A stretch of DNA of 64,000 nt from Symsagittifera roscoffensis. Taxonomy: Eukaryota > Xenacoelomorpha > Acoela > Convolutidae. The stretch is from NCBI RefSeq assembly GCF_963678635.1, contig NC_087069.1, positions 43,848,688 through 43,912,687 on the forward strand, given 5' to 3'. Made by a program: the position numbers and the translations under genes. The notes under the pieces are model-generated. The model ran no database searches. It was given only the letters and a program-made list of their open reading frames with translations, and was not told where the DNA came from. Shown one piece after another: positions 35,305-46,487 of the stretch (the first letter of the stretch is position 1; each line of letters opens with the position of its first letter).

Positions 35305-36340
35305 TGACGTAATCAACACGATACATATGTGACGTTCCAGGCCTTCCTGGACTTCATGACGAGAGAGACTGCACAAGTGGACATTGTGGAACGAGTGATC
35401 GAGGCATTCAGAGTACTCACCAACCACAATGTAAGCTATCTTCAAGAAAGACGATTAACACAAGTTGGATTAATAATAGATGAACAAATTATAGACGAAA
35501 AATATAAGGTAGACCCTCAACTATTCGGGAAGTCGTCTGTTTAAGATTAATAAGCGTAGCGAGTACTCTTATATAGATCTTGCTGACTTTTTTTTTGGTT
35601 TTTTCTTTCAGGAAAAAATTCTTATATCGAACACCACTATAACTCCACTACCGAACAGAAAAATTGAAAAAGTCACGCGATCGACTTCAGGTTTTGAAGT
35701 TCGAGTTTAATCTTATCCCGGCGAAATCAAAATTTCATATTTCGATTCAATTTTCTCAAATTGGGTTAATGTAATAAAAAAAAGATTAAACTTAAATTGT
35801 TCCAGAAATCCAAAGAGCTCTAAGGCCATCTATTTTTTTCTTGAAAGCTCAACAGTTGGGATTTTCTGTTTACTTGCGTTAATTGACTCTTTTTCAGCTG
35901 TCTGTTGTCTATGTTTATTGATAAATGATGAAAAACTTAAAAGAAGCTTATTGTTTTTGGCTGTTTTTCTCATTGCAGATGGATTGCTCTTTGGCTAGCT
36001 TATATAACACTAGGTGCTAATCCCATGCCGAAAGGACGGAATGCAGAAAGTGTTTAATCGATGAGCGTAACTAGTGAACTTCAGATTCAAAAAACGCAAT
36101 ATTCTGGTCCTTTTTCAAATTTAAAGCTCTGTAATATTTAAAATTTTTTTATGATTCTATTTTGTGATTGTTTTTCTTAGCCGTACCGTACATCATGCCG
36201 GATGAGTTGAGACGGGACTTGCCACCGGATCAGGTCAACTTTTGCGCCCAGAGGATGCACCCTACAAAGGCAGAGGAGATGCACCTCAGGGTGCACTGGA
36301 CTAAGCCAGCTTCACTTACTCACTATTCGTTCACAGTTGA
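35305..36340 (+). pseudogene. atn-1-like: Alpha-actinin C-terminal EF-hand fragment, broken
   Basis: Two exons match the calmodulin-like C-terminus of alpha-actinin, the actin-crosslinking protein of muscle Z-discs/dense bodies. The first (to 35,430, donor GTAAGC) reads VTFQAFLDFMTRETAQVD then VIEAFRVL. The second (from 36,181, after TTTTTCTTAG) reads PYIMPDELRRDLPPDQVNFC then AQRM. Vertebrate alpha-actinin has FQAFIDFMSRETADTDTA, then ITxDELRRELPPDQAEYCIARM. After AQRM the family tail (PY-G---PGALDY-SF) continues in another frame as PYKGRGDAPQGALD and ASFTYSLF, with a TAA at 36,302 between them. The intron phases also disagree by my count. Upstream actin-binding and spectrin-repeat exons are absent, so this is a decayed duplicated gene end. 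The codons are richer in G and C than their surroundings, as in a highly expressed gene. Confidence 0.85.
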
Positions 36341-36399
36341 AAAGATAACAGAAGAGGTAGATTCAATAAGAATAGACCAATCAGACTACAATTAACTAT

Positions 36400-37970
36400 A
36401 ATATTAAAGAAAAATAAAAGTAAAGAAAATCAAATCAGAATCGACTATGAGTAACAATGAAAAAATACTGGACCAATCGCAAAAGAGTATTTTTAAGTGA
36501 AAAACTGAACAATTTATAGATAGCACTATTCTATAAAATTACAAAAAAATTGATGAACATGAAAACTGCTGTTGCTTAAAATTATTTTAAAAATAAACTG
36601 GCAATAATTGTGCAACTGTTTATTGCGCTATAAAGTTGGTTTTGATCTTCAGTGGCTTGAATGATACACTATTCTCGGCAATTAATTGCTTAGTGGCAAT
36701 GGTTAAATAGGATTTTAAATAGAACTTACCGATATGGGAACAATTTTAGGGGGCAAACTACGTATTTGGGGTCTATTTTCATGACAGAAAAACCGAATGT
36801 CTGAAGAGTCTCAACCAATCAGCATGCTTTTAACAGTCAAAACTGACTATAAAAAAAATTAAAAAGTCCTAAACTGACTTATTTCAGCGTTTGTTTTTTT
36901 CTATTTTAAGAAAACTTAAGACTCATTAACTTACGGTTTTCTGGTCTGAGGTCAATCTGGCATAAAGGGCTACCCCTTCCTATGTGCCTTCTTTTGATTA
37001 TGTGCCTTGCTTTCTGTTGTATTATCAAGGCGCTTTCACTGATTTCTAGATAGCTAATGAATTAATTCAATTTGTAATACTGAGTATAAATGCCATAAAC
37101 AATTTTGAAATACCTAGTCATAACTAATCAATTCATTTTTTTAAATATTGTTTGTGTTATCTCTTTATTAATATACCGTAATATCTGTCATCCCTTAATT
37201 AGTCGTTGTACCCCGGGTTCAACGAGATTGTTCACAAAGAAAACGTGTTTGCAATTGGGCAACTAGCTCACGAAAAAGTACATAAATACAAATTGTTTTC
37301 GCAATTCGGCAGCTAGTTCTCGATCAAGTGGAACAAATTTAAAAATAGAAAAAATTAACTCCGAAAATTCCGATGACATTATTACAAAGAGAAACATTTC
37401 TTTGTCAAATTTGTTCCGGTTTCGTGTGTGCTAAGAGGAAAAAACTTAACGCTAATTGACCATGATTGAATACAGTTGACTGCCAAACATGACTAACGAA
37501 TCAAAAAGATTTTATTGAAAGCTTTTTTTCTGAGGCTAGTTAGTGTTACTTTATTAGTTTTAGTTTAAAATTGGTTTTTCTATGGCTCAGATTTAAGAAG
37601 TTTGTGTGAAGAATTTAACACCTACTTGCCTGACATTACGAAAAAATGAAAGTTCTTCCCGTAAAAAACGTTGTTCACAAAATGAACTAAGAGGTAATCG
37701 TTTCAGTAGCATGTTTTTTGTAGAGTGTCGTAGTTGCATTTTAGGCATGGGCTCTGGGTTCTTAATTAGTGTCTTTTGCAGATTTTTTTTTCTGTACCGA
37801 AAATGTTTTTGGTATTTGGTCGCTGGAAGAGGTCGGCTTTAACTTTGGCGGCCTATTTCCCGAACGTTTTTTCGATTATTTTGTTTGGTATTATGTGGGA
37901 GTGATTGAGTTTAAAAATGAAATTAAAGAAAAACTTAAATGAAAGAAAGACTTGAAATCAATACTCTCAG
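36400..37970. other. No recognisable gene
   Basis: The stretch is AT-rich. The frame 37,606-37,842 (plus, with several basic residues and FLISVFCRFFFLY) has no splice or family support. Nothing else was seen. Confidence 0.4.
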
Positions 37971-37974
37971 AAAT

Positions 37975-39840
37975 AGTTTTTTCATTTTTCTCTCATTTCA
38001 AGTATCACAGTTGGTCCAATATTTTGTTTTTAGTGGTCGTTTGATCGGTTGTTTTATCGCAAATTTTTTGGCGCAGATAATATTGCTCGCCTTTTTTTAA
38101 ACCAATTCTGTGTTTTTTTCTCTAGTTTTATCGATTTTTTTAAGAGTTCTTTTCTCAATGGATACAGTCCTTTGATTAAAGATAACCGTTTCAATTGAAA
38201 AAAGACCAAGCAAGCTTAATGTTTCAGAAGTAAATCGACCTAAAATTTTTAATGATTTTGTTCGAAATTGCTCGAGGCATATGTTGTTTTACTCTGTCAA
38301 CTTTTCCTGATTAAATGGTTGTAATCCTTAGATTTTTTTAAATCTTTTTGAGTATACACTTGTTGTATTAACTTAATAGATTGTAGTTTCAATGAGTTTT
38401 TTAGGTTTTTCGCTGTTACTTTAAAAAAAGTTCTCCTTGATCTTATTTCACTTTCTGATTGTATTCATAGGTTTCCGGACTCATTATTTTAAATGATTCA
38501 AAGATACGCATTTTTTTCTTCATTTTTGGCTTAATTTATTTTTTTTTTGATGTTTTGTTCAACGTTCTTTTTTAAACATGTTTTTGTTAAACATGATTTT
38601 TTTTCAAATCAAGATTTATAAGAGGTTGTTTTCAGCTCTCTTACTTGTTTCTACATCTTTGTTTGTCTTAAAAATTTGTCTTCATTTGATAAAGAAACTG
38701 ATAATAAATTAAAAAAGATATCAAAAGTCACACATCGAAAAATCAAATTTGAGCGAAAACAACTGGGTTTTTCCTGAAGAAAAAAACAAACAAACAAGAA
38801 AATCATCATATCGTATAAGTGAAAATCACTTCAATTTTTTACACTAAAAAAGCAAGAGGTTGTTAGATTTAATAATGACAGGAATAAAACATAGCAGACA
38901 ATTGGAAAAGAGTCATTGAACTCAAGTAAACAGAAAACAAAACACTGACTTATTTTCGAATTTTTTAAATTCGAATTGCGAAGAAGAAAATATCTGACCT
39001 AAAAGCTCTTTGAATTTCTACAACAATCTATGAATGGCGTTTTTTTGTTAACATTAACCCTATTTGAGAAAACTGGGTCAAAATGTTAAGCTTTTATTCC
39101 GCAGGGAAATCTGAGAATTAAATTTCACCTTCGAACTAGAAATCGTTTTCATTTTTTTTGCGCCATTTCCACGTTCGTGTTTGGAGAGTGCTATTTACGT
39201 CACTTTCAGCAGATGGCTTTAACTTTCAACTCGAAAAATACAAAAAGTGCGTTACTGAAAAAAATACCAAAAAAAAACAGCAAGACCTATGTAAGAGTCT
39301 TCAATCGTTCATTACTCATAATAATGAGTCCGGAAACCATTCAATAATATCAGGAAGTGATATAAAAACAAATTGACCCCATAAAAAACTAAAACATTTT
39401 TCATTAATGTTTCAACACAATGGAACTACTATATAACAAGTTAATACAACAAGTTTATGCACAGCATAATTAAAAAAAACCAACGGTTACAAACAGTTAA
39501 TCAGGAAAAGTAGCAGACAGCAACTCAAGTTGACAGAGTAAAACCACAAATGCATCCAGCATTTTTGAACAAGAATAATAAAAACTTTTGGTCGATTTAA
39601 TTCTCAATTGGTAGGACTTTGGGCTGGCTTGGTCTTCATTTTTCAATTGAAGTGGTTACCTTCAAACAAAGGATTAAAGTTCAATGAGAAAAAAAATTGA
39701 TAAAAAAAATCTCGATAAAACTCAAAAAATTACGAGCTATTTTATCTGCGCACATTAAATTGCGATAAAAAACAACCAATTAAACGATCAAAAACAATAA
39801 AAAAAATGAACCAACTGTGATACTTGAACTGATCTGTGTT
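37975..39840. repeat. Fold-back (inverted repeat) element
   Basis: The left arm (about 37,975-38,520) is the diverged reverse complement of the right arm (about 39,840-39,290). Examples are ATCACAGTTGGTCC against GAACCAACTGTGAT, TTTCCGGACTCATTATT against AATAATGAGTCCGGAAA, and CTGTCAACTTTTCCTGATTAA against TTAATCAGGAAAAG. About 770 bases lie between the arms. Part of the right half matches 1-1173 of this window in inverted orientation. No transposase is visible, so it is a non-autonomous element, and the arms have diverged enough to be old. Confidence 0.7.
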
Positions 39841-39892
39841 CTCAATAAGAGTTTTTTAGAGTTTTTACTAGTAGAAGAGTGAGCAGAAGTGG

Positions 39893-41490
39893 CGGGGGGG
39901 GGGGACCGGCGGTCCTTCGTGTTTTAAGATAGGGAATATTTTTGCGGGACCGCTGGCTATGTATTAGGATAGTGTATAGATTTCCCTATGTACAAGGATA
40001 AGTAATAGAAATTCATTGTATTAAGATAGAGCATAGGTTTCACTTTGTATCATGATTGGGAATGGTAAGGTTTCAGTGTGATAGTAATAGAATTGTATAA
40101 AAAACAGTATTTTTTCAAACTTTGTTTGGAAATGTCTAGTTTTTTGCATTAATCTAGGCGCGAGTTATGTAATTGGTGAGTTTTACGTGTAGGTTGTGTA
40201 ATGAAGATTTTATTTTTTTGGTTCATGGGTAGCCAATAGTAAGATGTGCAAAAGCTTGGATTTTGAAAAAATAGAAATTTTTCAAAAAAACCTTCAAAAA
40301 TCGATAAGATTTGGTATAATTTGTGCTATTAAGTATTTTTTTTAATAATCTTCCTTTTTTTAGTCTATCTAGCTGAAACTCAAGATTTTGGCTATTTTTT
40401 GGTGTTTTTGATCTAATTGGAAAAATATACTTTAAAATTAAGCTCAAATTGTATTTTAGTTGGCATCATTTTACGTTGTGTTTTGAGAACAAATTAGCAG
40501 CAGCTCTATTGTTTAAAATCTGAAAACCTTCGGAAGTAGAAATTTGAAAGAGAACCGAGTTCTAAACTTCTGCAACATCTTGAAACTTATAAAAGAACTC
40601 TTCTTAAAAAACAAGTTAGAAAAGGAAATCAAGATGCAAACTGTAACAATTGAAAAATTTTGCGAAACTTATTAAGCAAAAACTCTATAGTTCTACCTAA
40701 TTTTCTAATTGAAAAAAAAATTGAAGCTAACCAGAAGAGCTTTTTACTGTGTGTGTAAATGAGTTTTTTCATGTTAAATATCAATAAATTAAGAAATCCT
40801 ACAACTGGTTCTGCTAAAGTATCAGTTCCCTTAGAATTTTTTGGCAAGCTCCATTTTGTTTTCTCTAAAAATCTATCACCTAAAATTTTTTTGTTTTTAT
40901 TCCAAAGTAATGGACTGTTGATCTTGAAAGCAGATGTCTTAGTTGTGTTTACTTCCCAAAAACTAACCTCAAACTTTCTGAATTTTCATAAAAACTCACC
41001 TAATCTATCAAATTATATCAAATTGTCCAAAAAACTACACATCAATATAAATCTTTGAGACTTTATGTTGAATTGTTTCTCAAGATACAATTTATAAGCT
41101 AAATTTAGGTAAAATTATCTCAAAACTCCAAATGAAATAAATTGAGTTTTGTATCTCGATATACTATTTTCTCAATTTCTGCTTTACCTACTGTCTTCCA
41201 ACCTAATCCAATTTGAACAAAATTTAACTTGAAAAATGAATTTTAGATGGAAAAATGTATCACTTCATCGAACATTCGAAAATCCAAAGCAGAATTAATA
41301 CCATAAATCATTTGCTGAAAATCTTCAAATGATTTACCCATTCTGATACCTGTATGTTGCTGTTTCAACTCTGAATTCATATATGGAGGTGAATTTTGGT
41401 TGGAGGGATGAATTTTTTATCTTGAGTCTTTCAAAAGCTAGCAAAAACAGACGTTTTAAAATCTTTTCTAGGTCAGTTATGTTTCAATAA
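39893..41490. mobile_element. Left terminal inverted repeat of the 39.9-55.87 kb element
   Basis: Starting with a poly-G run and TAAGATAGGGAAT minisatellite units, this sequence is the reverse complement of about 55,868-53,010. It can be followed through AATTGGTGAGTTTTACGTGTAG, AGCCAATAGTAAGATGTGC, CAAGATTTTGGCTA, ATTGTTTAAAATCTGAAAACC and AGCTAGCAAAAACAGAC. Identity is perhaps 85-88 per cent by eye. The right copy holds about 1.1 kb of extra sequence (about 54.0-55.1 kb). Terminal repeats this long are known in Polintons, but I saw no diagnostic Polinton gene between them. Confidence 0.75.
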
Positions 41491-41513
41491 AAAATATTAT
41501 TTTTTCCCTTTTC

Positions 41514-41810
41514 TTGGAGTGTGATTGGAGACTGCTGAGCGTCCCTTTCCATGTTTACCATTACGTTGAAATAAGAATGCTTCTTCTTGATATAATTAGT
41601 AATTTCCTCGCTGCTATATGTATAAAAATTACAGTTCGACATTTCAAAACACCACAAATTCTACGATGTCTTGACGCATCTTTTTGTGCGTACTCTCTGC
41701 CACATTCAAGACATGTAACTTTTCGTTTCTATTCAGTGACGGGATCTCAAGAAGAAAAGAAAGAATTTGAGAATAAATGGGAGGTTTTGAATGTCTCAAA
41801 TTCTTAGATA
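41514..41810. repeat. Single zinc-finger arm of the palindrome family (left)
   Basis: Plus-strand words TTGGAGTGTGATTGGAGACTGC, GAATGCTTCTTCTTGATAT and AAATGGGAGGTTT match one arm of the 4-9 kb palindromes. The minus strand near 41,730-41,650 encodes CLECGREYAQKDASRHR, a C2HC finger related to the palindrome exons but clearly diverged in DNA. Here only one arm is present, so the palindrome arrangement is not essential to the family. Confidence 0.65.
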
Positions 41811-42146
41811 AGAAGAGTTGAATAGCCTGAAAAAATGAAAAAAAGTATATAAAAACACTTATATAAATTTCCCATTTGTTGTTTTTAACGTGAGAGAAAA
41901 TCAGATTGGATATCTTCTTACTCGGCCACGCTGAAAAATAAATCATGCAATCTAACCATGGAGGTTTCAAAAATTTTGATAACAACAAATCAGAATCGAG
42001 CGTTACCCTTAACAGGTAATTATTGTGGAATTAACCAATCGGAATGAAGTATTACCAGATTTTAAAATTTGTTTTAGATCAGAACAAAACGAAGTTTATG
42101 AAATTTTCCTAATCAATCAATTTTTTTTTGAGTTTTCCTAACACAA

Positions 42147-42479
42147 CTAACAGATACATTTGACACCAAAGTATATATATATGAGACTTCCTGTCTGGTT
42201 TATATATATTTTTCTGATACTCAATTCAAACTTTGAAATTTTGATCAAACTTTTTTGATTTGTTCTATTTCTAACCAGTGAAAAAAAAACTGCTAAAAAA
42301 TAAATTTTTATTGCTTTTTTTGGCATTTTGAAGTATAAGCAACCGATATTCTTTTCAATTTTGGATGATCGATTAAAAGATATTCTGACAAATCTAGATT
42401 TTGTGTTTGTATCAAATTCAAAACAGTAATCGAAATGATGTTCCCTTATCTTCATTTTTTGTTTCATAACCTCGTCCAT
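42147..42479 (-). CDS. Unrecognised 110-codon open frame
   Basis: The frame starts MDEVMKQKMKIREHHFDYCF and is rich in Lys, Ile and Phe. It lies just inside the left terminal repeat, with CCAAT words to its right on the plus strand (near 42,573 and 42,616). Base composition alone could keep it open. There is no sister copy in the window, so I cannot tell whether it is real. Confidence 0.2.
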   Translation of the reverse strand: MDEVMKQKMKIREHHFDYCFEFDTNTKSRFVRISFNRSSKIEKNIGCLYFKMPKKAIKIYFLAVFFSLVRNRTNQKSLIKISKFELSIRKIYINQTGSLIYIYFGVKCIC

Positions 42480-43019
42480 TTTTGTTTTTTACTAAACGAC
42501 CACTCAATCTGAGTTAATTCTTCTATATAAAAAGATTGTTGACAAATCATTTGTTTTTAGGAACTTCATGTAGCCAATTAAAACTTCTAAGTATTGCAAA
42601 AAAAAACTGAAAACAACCAATGAGATAGAGAATTATAAAAATTATTGAGTGAAGTTTTCAACTATAAACAAATTCCTGTTTGTGATTTTGTTCAGATAAG
42701 ACAAAATTTACTTGAATTTAGGTAAGAACATTATCTAAAAAATTTTTTTTTGCAGTTTCCCTAAGCAAATACTTGAAAATCAACTGATAATTGGTTAATG
42801 TCTTATGCCTATTTCGATTAAATTGTATGTTTTGTCTCACTTTTCCTTTGATATCCTAGCTCTAAAATGAACAATTCAGTGAGAAAATAGTTTTGAATCA
42901 ATAATAATTCATTTACCAATCTTACAAAAAATCACAAAACATTGCTGAGGTTTACATTTATCAACAAACATAAAGTCTCCTAAAGCTTAGGACAGTTCTT
43001 TGAATTCATTTAAAGTATA

Positions 43020-43320
43020 GCTGGATAGGCAACTTGCTTCAGTGCCTCATTCTCTTTGGTAGTGAAGATTGTTCACATTGTACTTCTTGATTGAGGCACG
43101 CATCCTCCTCATGTTGTATATTGCTATTTCATATACTATATTACAGATGTCGAGCTTCAGATACAAAGTTGTTTCTTTGACAGATTTGGCTTCATATATA
43201 GGTTCGAAACCAAGGTTTTCAGCATCATGAATATCATTACTCTGGATTGTGAATGTTGCTTCTACTCCTTTAGACTTGTTGGGTTTACAAATGGTCCCAA
43301 ATCATTTTATTGAATAGTCG
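43020..43320 (-). pseudogene. Element gene fragment 1, copy left of the gap
   Basis: The minus strand carries DIHDAENLGFEPIYEAKSV and AIYNMRRMRAS, related to fragment 1 at 20.3 kb. About 300 bases of this copy recur at 44,222-44,560, beyond the 200-N gap. That could be a true direct repeat or a duplication created at a bad join. Confidence 0.45.
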
Positions 43321-43633
43321 AAAGAAAAAAAAAGTAAGCTTTATCTTAATTTTTGAGAAAGTAAAGTTGAAAGTATTCAAATCTATTCAATGTTTTCAGT
43401 TTTATAATCTTTTATTTGTGTAATTAACTGGTTTTTTGTCCAGTTCAGGGAGAATTTACCTGAGAGTCTCAATTCAAATGAACAAAAAGAGCAATATTCA
43501 TTACAATTTCTTTATCAAACTCCATGATTCAACTCTTCCTCAGTTTTTTCTCAATGATTAACCTGATTTTGTACAAAAATTATAACTTCCTGAGAAACTT
43601 TTCACGTTGATAACAACAAACTTTACATCAAGG

Positions 43634-43948
43634 ATGAAAAATGAACAGTTTGCTGCTAAAATTGGCATAAATGAGGTAATTTTTTAAAAATCATTTTAGA
43701 TATTGTATGATTTTAACAAAATGTTCTTCATAACTGATGACTATCTCTCTGATGCTTCTTCAACTAAATTTTCATAATTTTTACATTGAAAAGTTCTAAG
43801 TTTTACGGTTATTCTTGTTTTCTGCTTAAAACACGTTTTCGCTATTGAAATCATTTTGCAAGAACAATTATTCAGAACTGGGGAATTTAAAAGGAAAATA
43901 GTATCAATTGAACAAAACAACTTGCTGGCAGAAATAAAATTAGAACTG
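43634..43948 (+). pseudogene. Small multi-exon element gene, left copy
   Basis: Candidate exons: 43,634-43,675 (KNEQFAAKIGINE, donor GTAATT); from 43,700 after ATTTTAG (FITDDYLSDASSTKFS); and 43,902-43,948 after AAAATAG (EQNNLLAEIKLEL, donor GTAATT). The inverted copy at about 54.60-54.20 kb keeps NEQFAAKIGIN, GDYLSDASTSKFS and LLAEIKLEL with the same splice signals, so the words reflect past protein coding. Function unknown; decayed element gene. Confidence 0.4.
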
Positions 43949-44021
43949 GTAATTTCTAACTATTACAATGTAATTTGTACAAGTTGTCCTCTAAGTTCCC
44001 TTGTTCAGTTGCTGCAGTAAA

Positions 44022-44221
44022 NNNNNNNNNNNNNNNNNNNNNNNNNNNNNNNNNNNNNNNNNNNNNNNNNNNNNNNNNNNNNNNNNNNNNNNNNNNNNNN
44101 NNNNNNNNNNNNNNNNNNNNNNNNNNNNNNNNNNNNNNNNNNNNNNNNNNNNNNNNNNNNNNNNNNNNNNNNNNNNNNNNNNNNNNNNNNNNNNNNNNNN
44201 NNNNNNNNNNNNNNNNNNNNN
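44022..44221. other. Assembly gap of exactly 200 N
   Basis: The gap joins the end of the small element gene to a second copy of fragment 1. The sequence on its right (GGACAGTTCTTTGAATTCAT) also occurs at about 42,991, left of the gap, so the join lies within repeated sequence and its real order and size are uncertain. Confidence 0.95.
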
Positions 44222-44560
44222 GGACAGTTCTTTGAATTCATTTAAAGTATAGTTGGATAGGCAACTTGCTTCAGTGCCTCATTCTTTTTGATAGTGAAGA
44301 TTGTTCACATTGTACTTCTTGATTGAGACACTCATCCTCCTCACGTTGTATGTTGCTATTTCATATACTACATTACAGATGTCGAGCTTCAGATACAAAG
44401 TTGATCCTTTGACAGATTTGGCTTCATATATAGGTTCGAAACCAAGGTTTTCAGCATCATGGATATCATTACTCTGGGTTGTTAATGTTGCTTCTCCTTA
44501 TTTTTCACTAAATTAGAGAGGTTGGGTTTTCAAATTGTCCCAAATTATTTTTTTTATCAG
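44222..44560 (-). pseudogene. Element gene fragment 1, copy right of the gap
   Basis: This is a near copy of 42,991-43,330, differing by several per cent. It is followed on its right, as at 20.9 kb, by plus-strand fragment 2, so this copy is in the ancestral position. Confidence 0.45.
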
Positions 44561-44889
44561 TTGAAAGCACGTTTCGAAGTATATTTTTCCCCTTGTAGGA
44601 TTTTTGGAACCAAACAAATCTCCCAATTCTTTTTTGATTATTTAAAAACTTAATATAAGTGGGGTTATCAATCTTCTTGATCACATTGTTGAAGAGCAAA
44701 CTGATCAGATGAGAAAAATTGAGAGAAACGATTTTGAGATTAAATGAAAACAGAAGTAAGCAGTATGAGCCATCGCGATTTCGATTTTGAAAGTAGTACG
44801 AAATATGAAGGTTTTGTATAAATTTTCTCTGTACGGAAGATGCGTAGGCGTTATTTCTCCTTTATTATTTCACAATTCTCTGCAAAAAC

Positions 44890-45290
44890 CATTCTTCCCA
44901 TTGGCAGCCGCTCTGTGTCAAGCTTTTCCCCGCTTTTTTCCAGATTAAAATGAAAAATCAAGGTTAGTTTCTGTTTAGAGTTTCCAACGAGTTTCACGAA
45001 AATACATAGTAACCCACGATTATTGTGTGTCTACTCACAACTCTTTATGTTCGTTGGAGAATTTTAGGTTCCATTGGGTTTTTTAGGAGCAAATTTCAGC
45101 CAAATTTTGCAGAGAATAGATAAGTTTATTTGCATACATTCAGCAGATGACAGTCGTTACACTTCATTCAAACACAGAATATACTCCAATTTTGTTACAT
45201 CAAGCGGAGAAGTAAACAATCAGCTTAGTCGAGCAGTTTAACATAGCTTACGATTGAGAGGTGCCAAAAAGATGCCTAGTATTTCAAAAA
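44890..45290 (+). pseudogene. Element gene fragment 2, second copy
   Basis: Words ALCQAFPRFF and YIVTHDYCV correspond to ALCQAYPTFL and FLVTQEYCV at 20.9-21.0 kb, at the same spacing and order relative to fragment 1. It is more decayed than the 20.9 kb copy. Product unknown. Confidence 0.4.
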
Positions 45291-45299
45291 AACGACTAA

Positions 45300-46487
45300 T
45301 TCGGAAAAAATTCAAGAGACAATATCCAAGTTCTAATCAAAAACTTGCTTCCAAACAAACTATTGGTTCAGCGTTTCCAAACAGAATTCCAAAAAAGAAC
45401 AAAAGTCAAAATATGAGTCTGATTCAATGAAGATTATCGATTGTTTTTGTTTATTGGCGCGGTTCTTTGCAAATTAAAATGTAAATTTTGTGATAAAATA
45501 ATCAACTGTCTTTAAATATGCTATCAACAATTTGCGCTAATAAGTCTTCAAATTTTTATAACTCTTTGAAAAACTGATAATTCATTAAGTTTTTGTTCAA
45601 GAACATCTAGATCAGAAGAAAAAAAAAATTTTCAAACAAAAAGGAAAATTTAATAAAAGTAACAAAAGACAAAAAATTATTTGAAACAAAAATTGAGTTA
45701 AGTTTTGAGTTAGTGGTCTCATTCTGCTTCTTGTTCCACACCATGTTTTTTTCTTGAGCTTAGTTATCCTTAGAGTAAAATTGAGTATGATTTGATCAAA
45801 ATAATTGATTGTTTTTTTATGGTTATGGTTTTGTAAATAGTAATTATGTAACCTTTGTGATTAAAATAATCAATTGTCTTCAATTGTGCTCCCAAGATTT
45901 TTCACTGATAACTCTTTAAAAACCAAGTTTTGGTTCAGGTTCAGAAACATTTGTTTCAAATGAAAGAAAAAACTCAATTGAGAAACAAATAAAAAATGTT
46001 AATAAATGTGTAAAAAATTTATTTGAAACAAAAATTGTGTTTACTTTGGAATTCCTTTGTCACTTTCTTCTTCATCGACCACACTATGTTTTTGTCTCAA
46101 CAGAGATCAGTTATCCTGTTGAATGTTCAATTTTTCTTTATTGCATCTTTTATCACGAATGCTTTCAATAATTCGCCAATCAAAAAGGGAATATCTGTAG
46201 TAATTGTTCACTTGGAATTACGTGAAAACTATTTCCGTATCCCAGATCTTTAATTTCATTAATCTATTTTTCATTTGAATCATATGAAAACCCGTACTTT
46301 GTTCTCGAATGTGACTGAGACATAGCTACTTATTTTCTAGAATCTCTAAGTCTTTTACTCTCGAGTTCACTCCATCCCGGAAGATCTATGATAATTTGCT
46401 CACTAGACTGGGAGAATTTTTTAAATTTTGAAAATCTTGACAAATTCGGTACCAATTTTAAACTGGATGTTGTAACTCGCCCGTTCA
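45300..46487. other. AT-rich spacer of the large element
   Basis: No gene recognised. The 76-codon plus frame at 46,023-46,253 has no supporting features. Two stretches near 45.46-45.70 and 45.80-46.05 kb resemble each other (AAAATAATCAACTGTCTT and AAAATAATCAATTGTCTT), suggesting an old local duplication of about 370 bp. Confidence 0.4.

Noticed and set aside
42147-42479. Calling the 110-codon minus frame a firm gene
   Set aside because: There is no homologous copy in the window, and Lys/Ile/Phe-rich composition follows from AT richness; kept only as a weak entry.
43975-44252. Open frames crossing the second 200-N gap
   Set aside because: Same cause: gap bases, not coding sequence.
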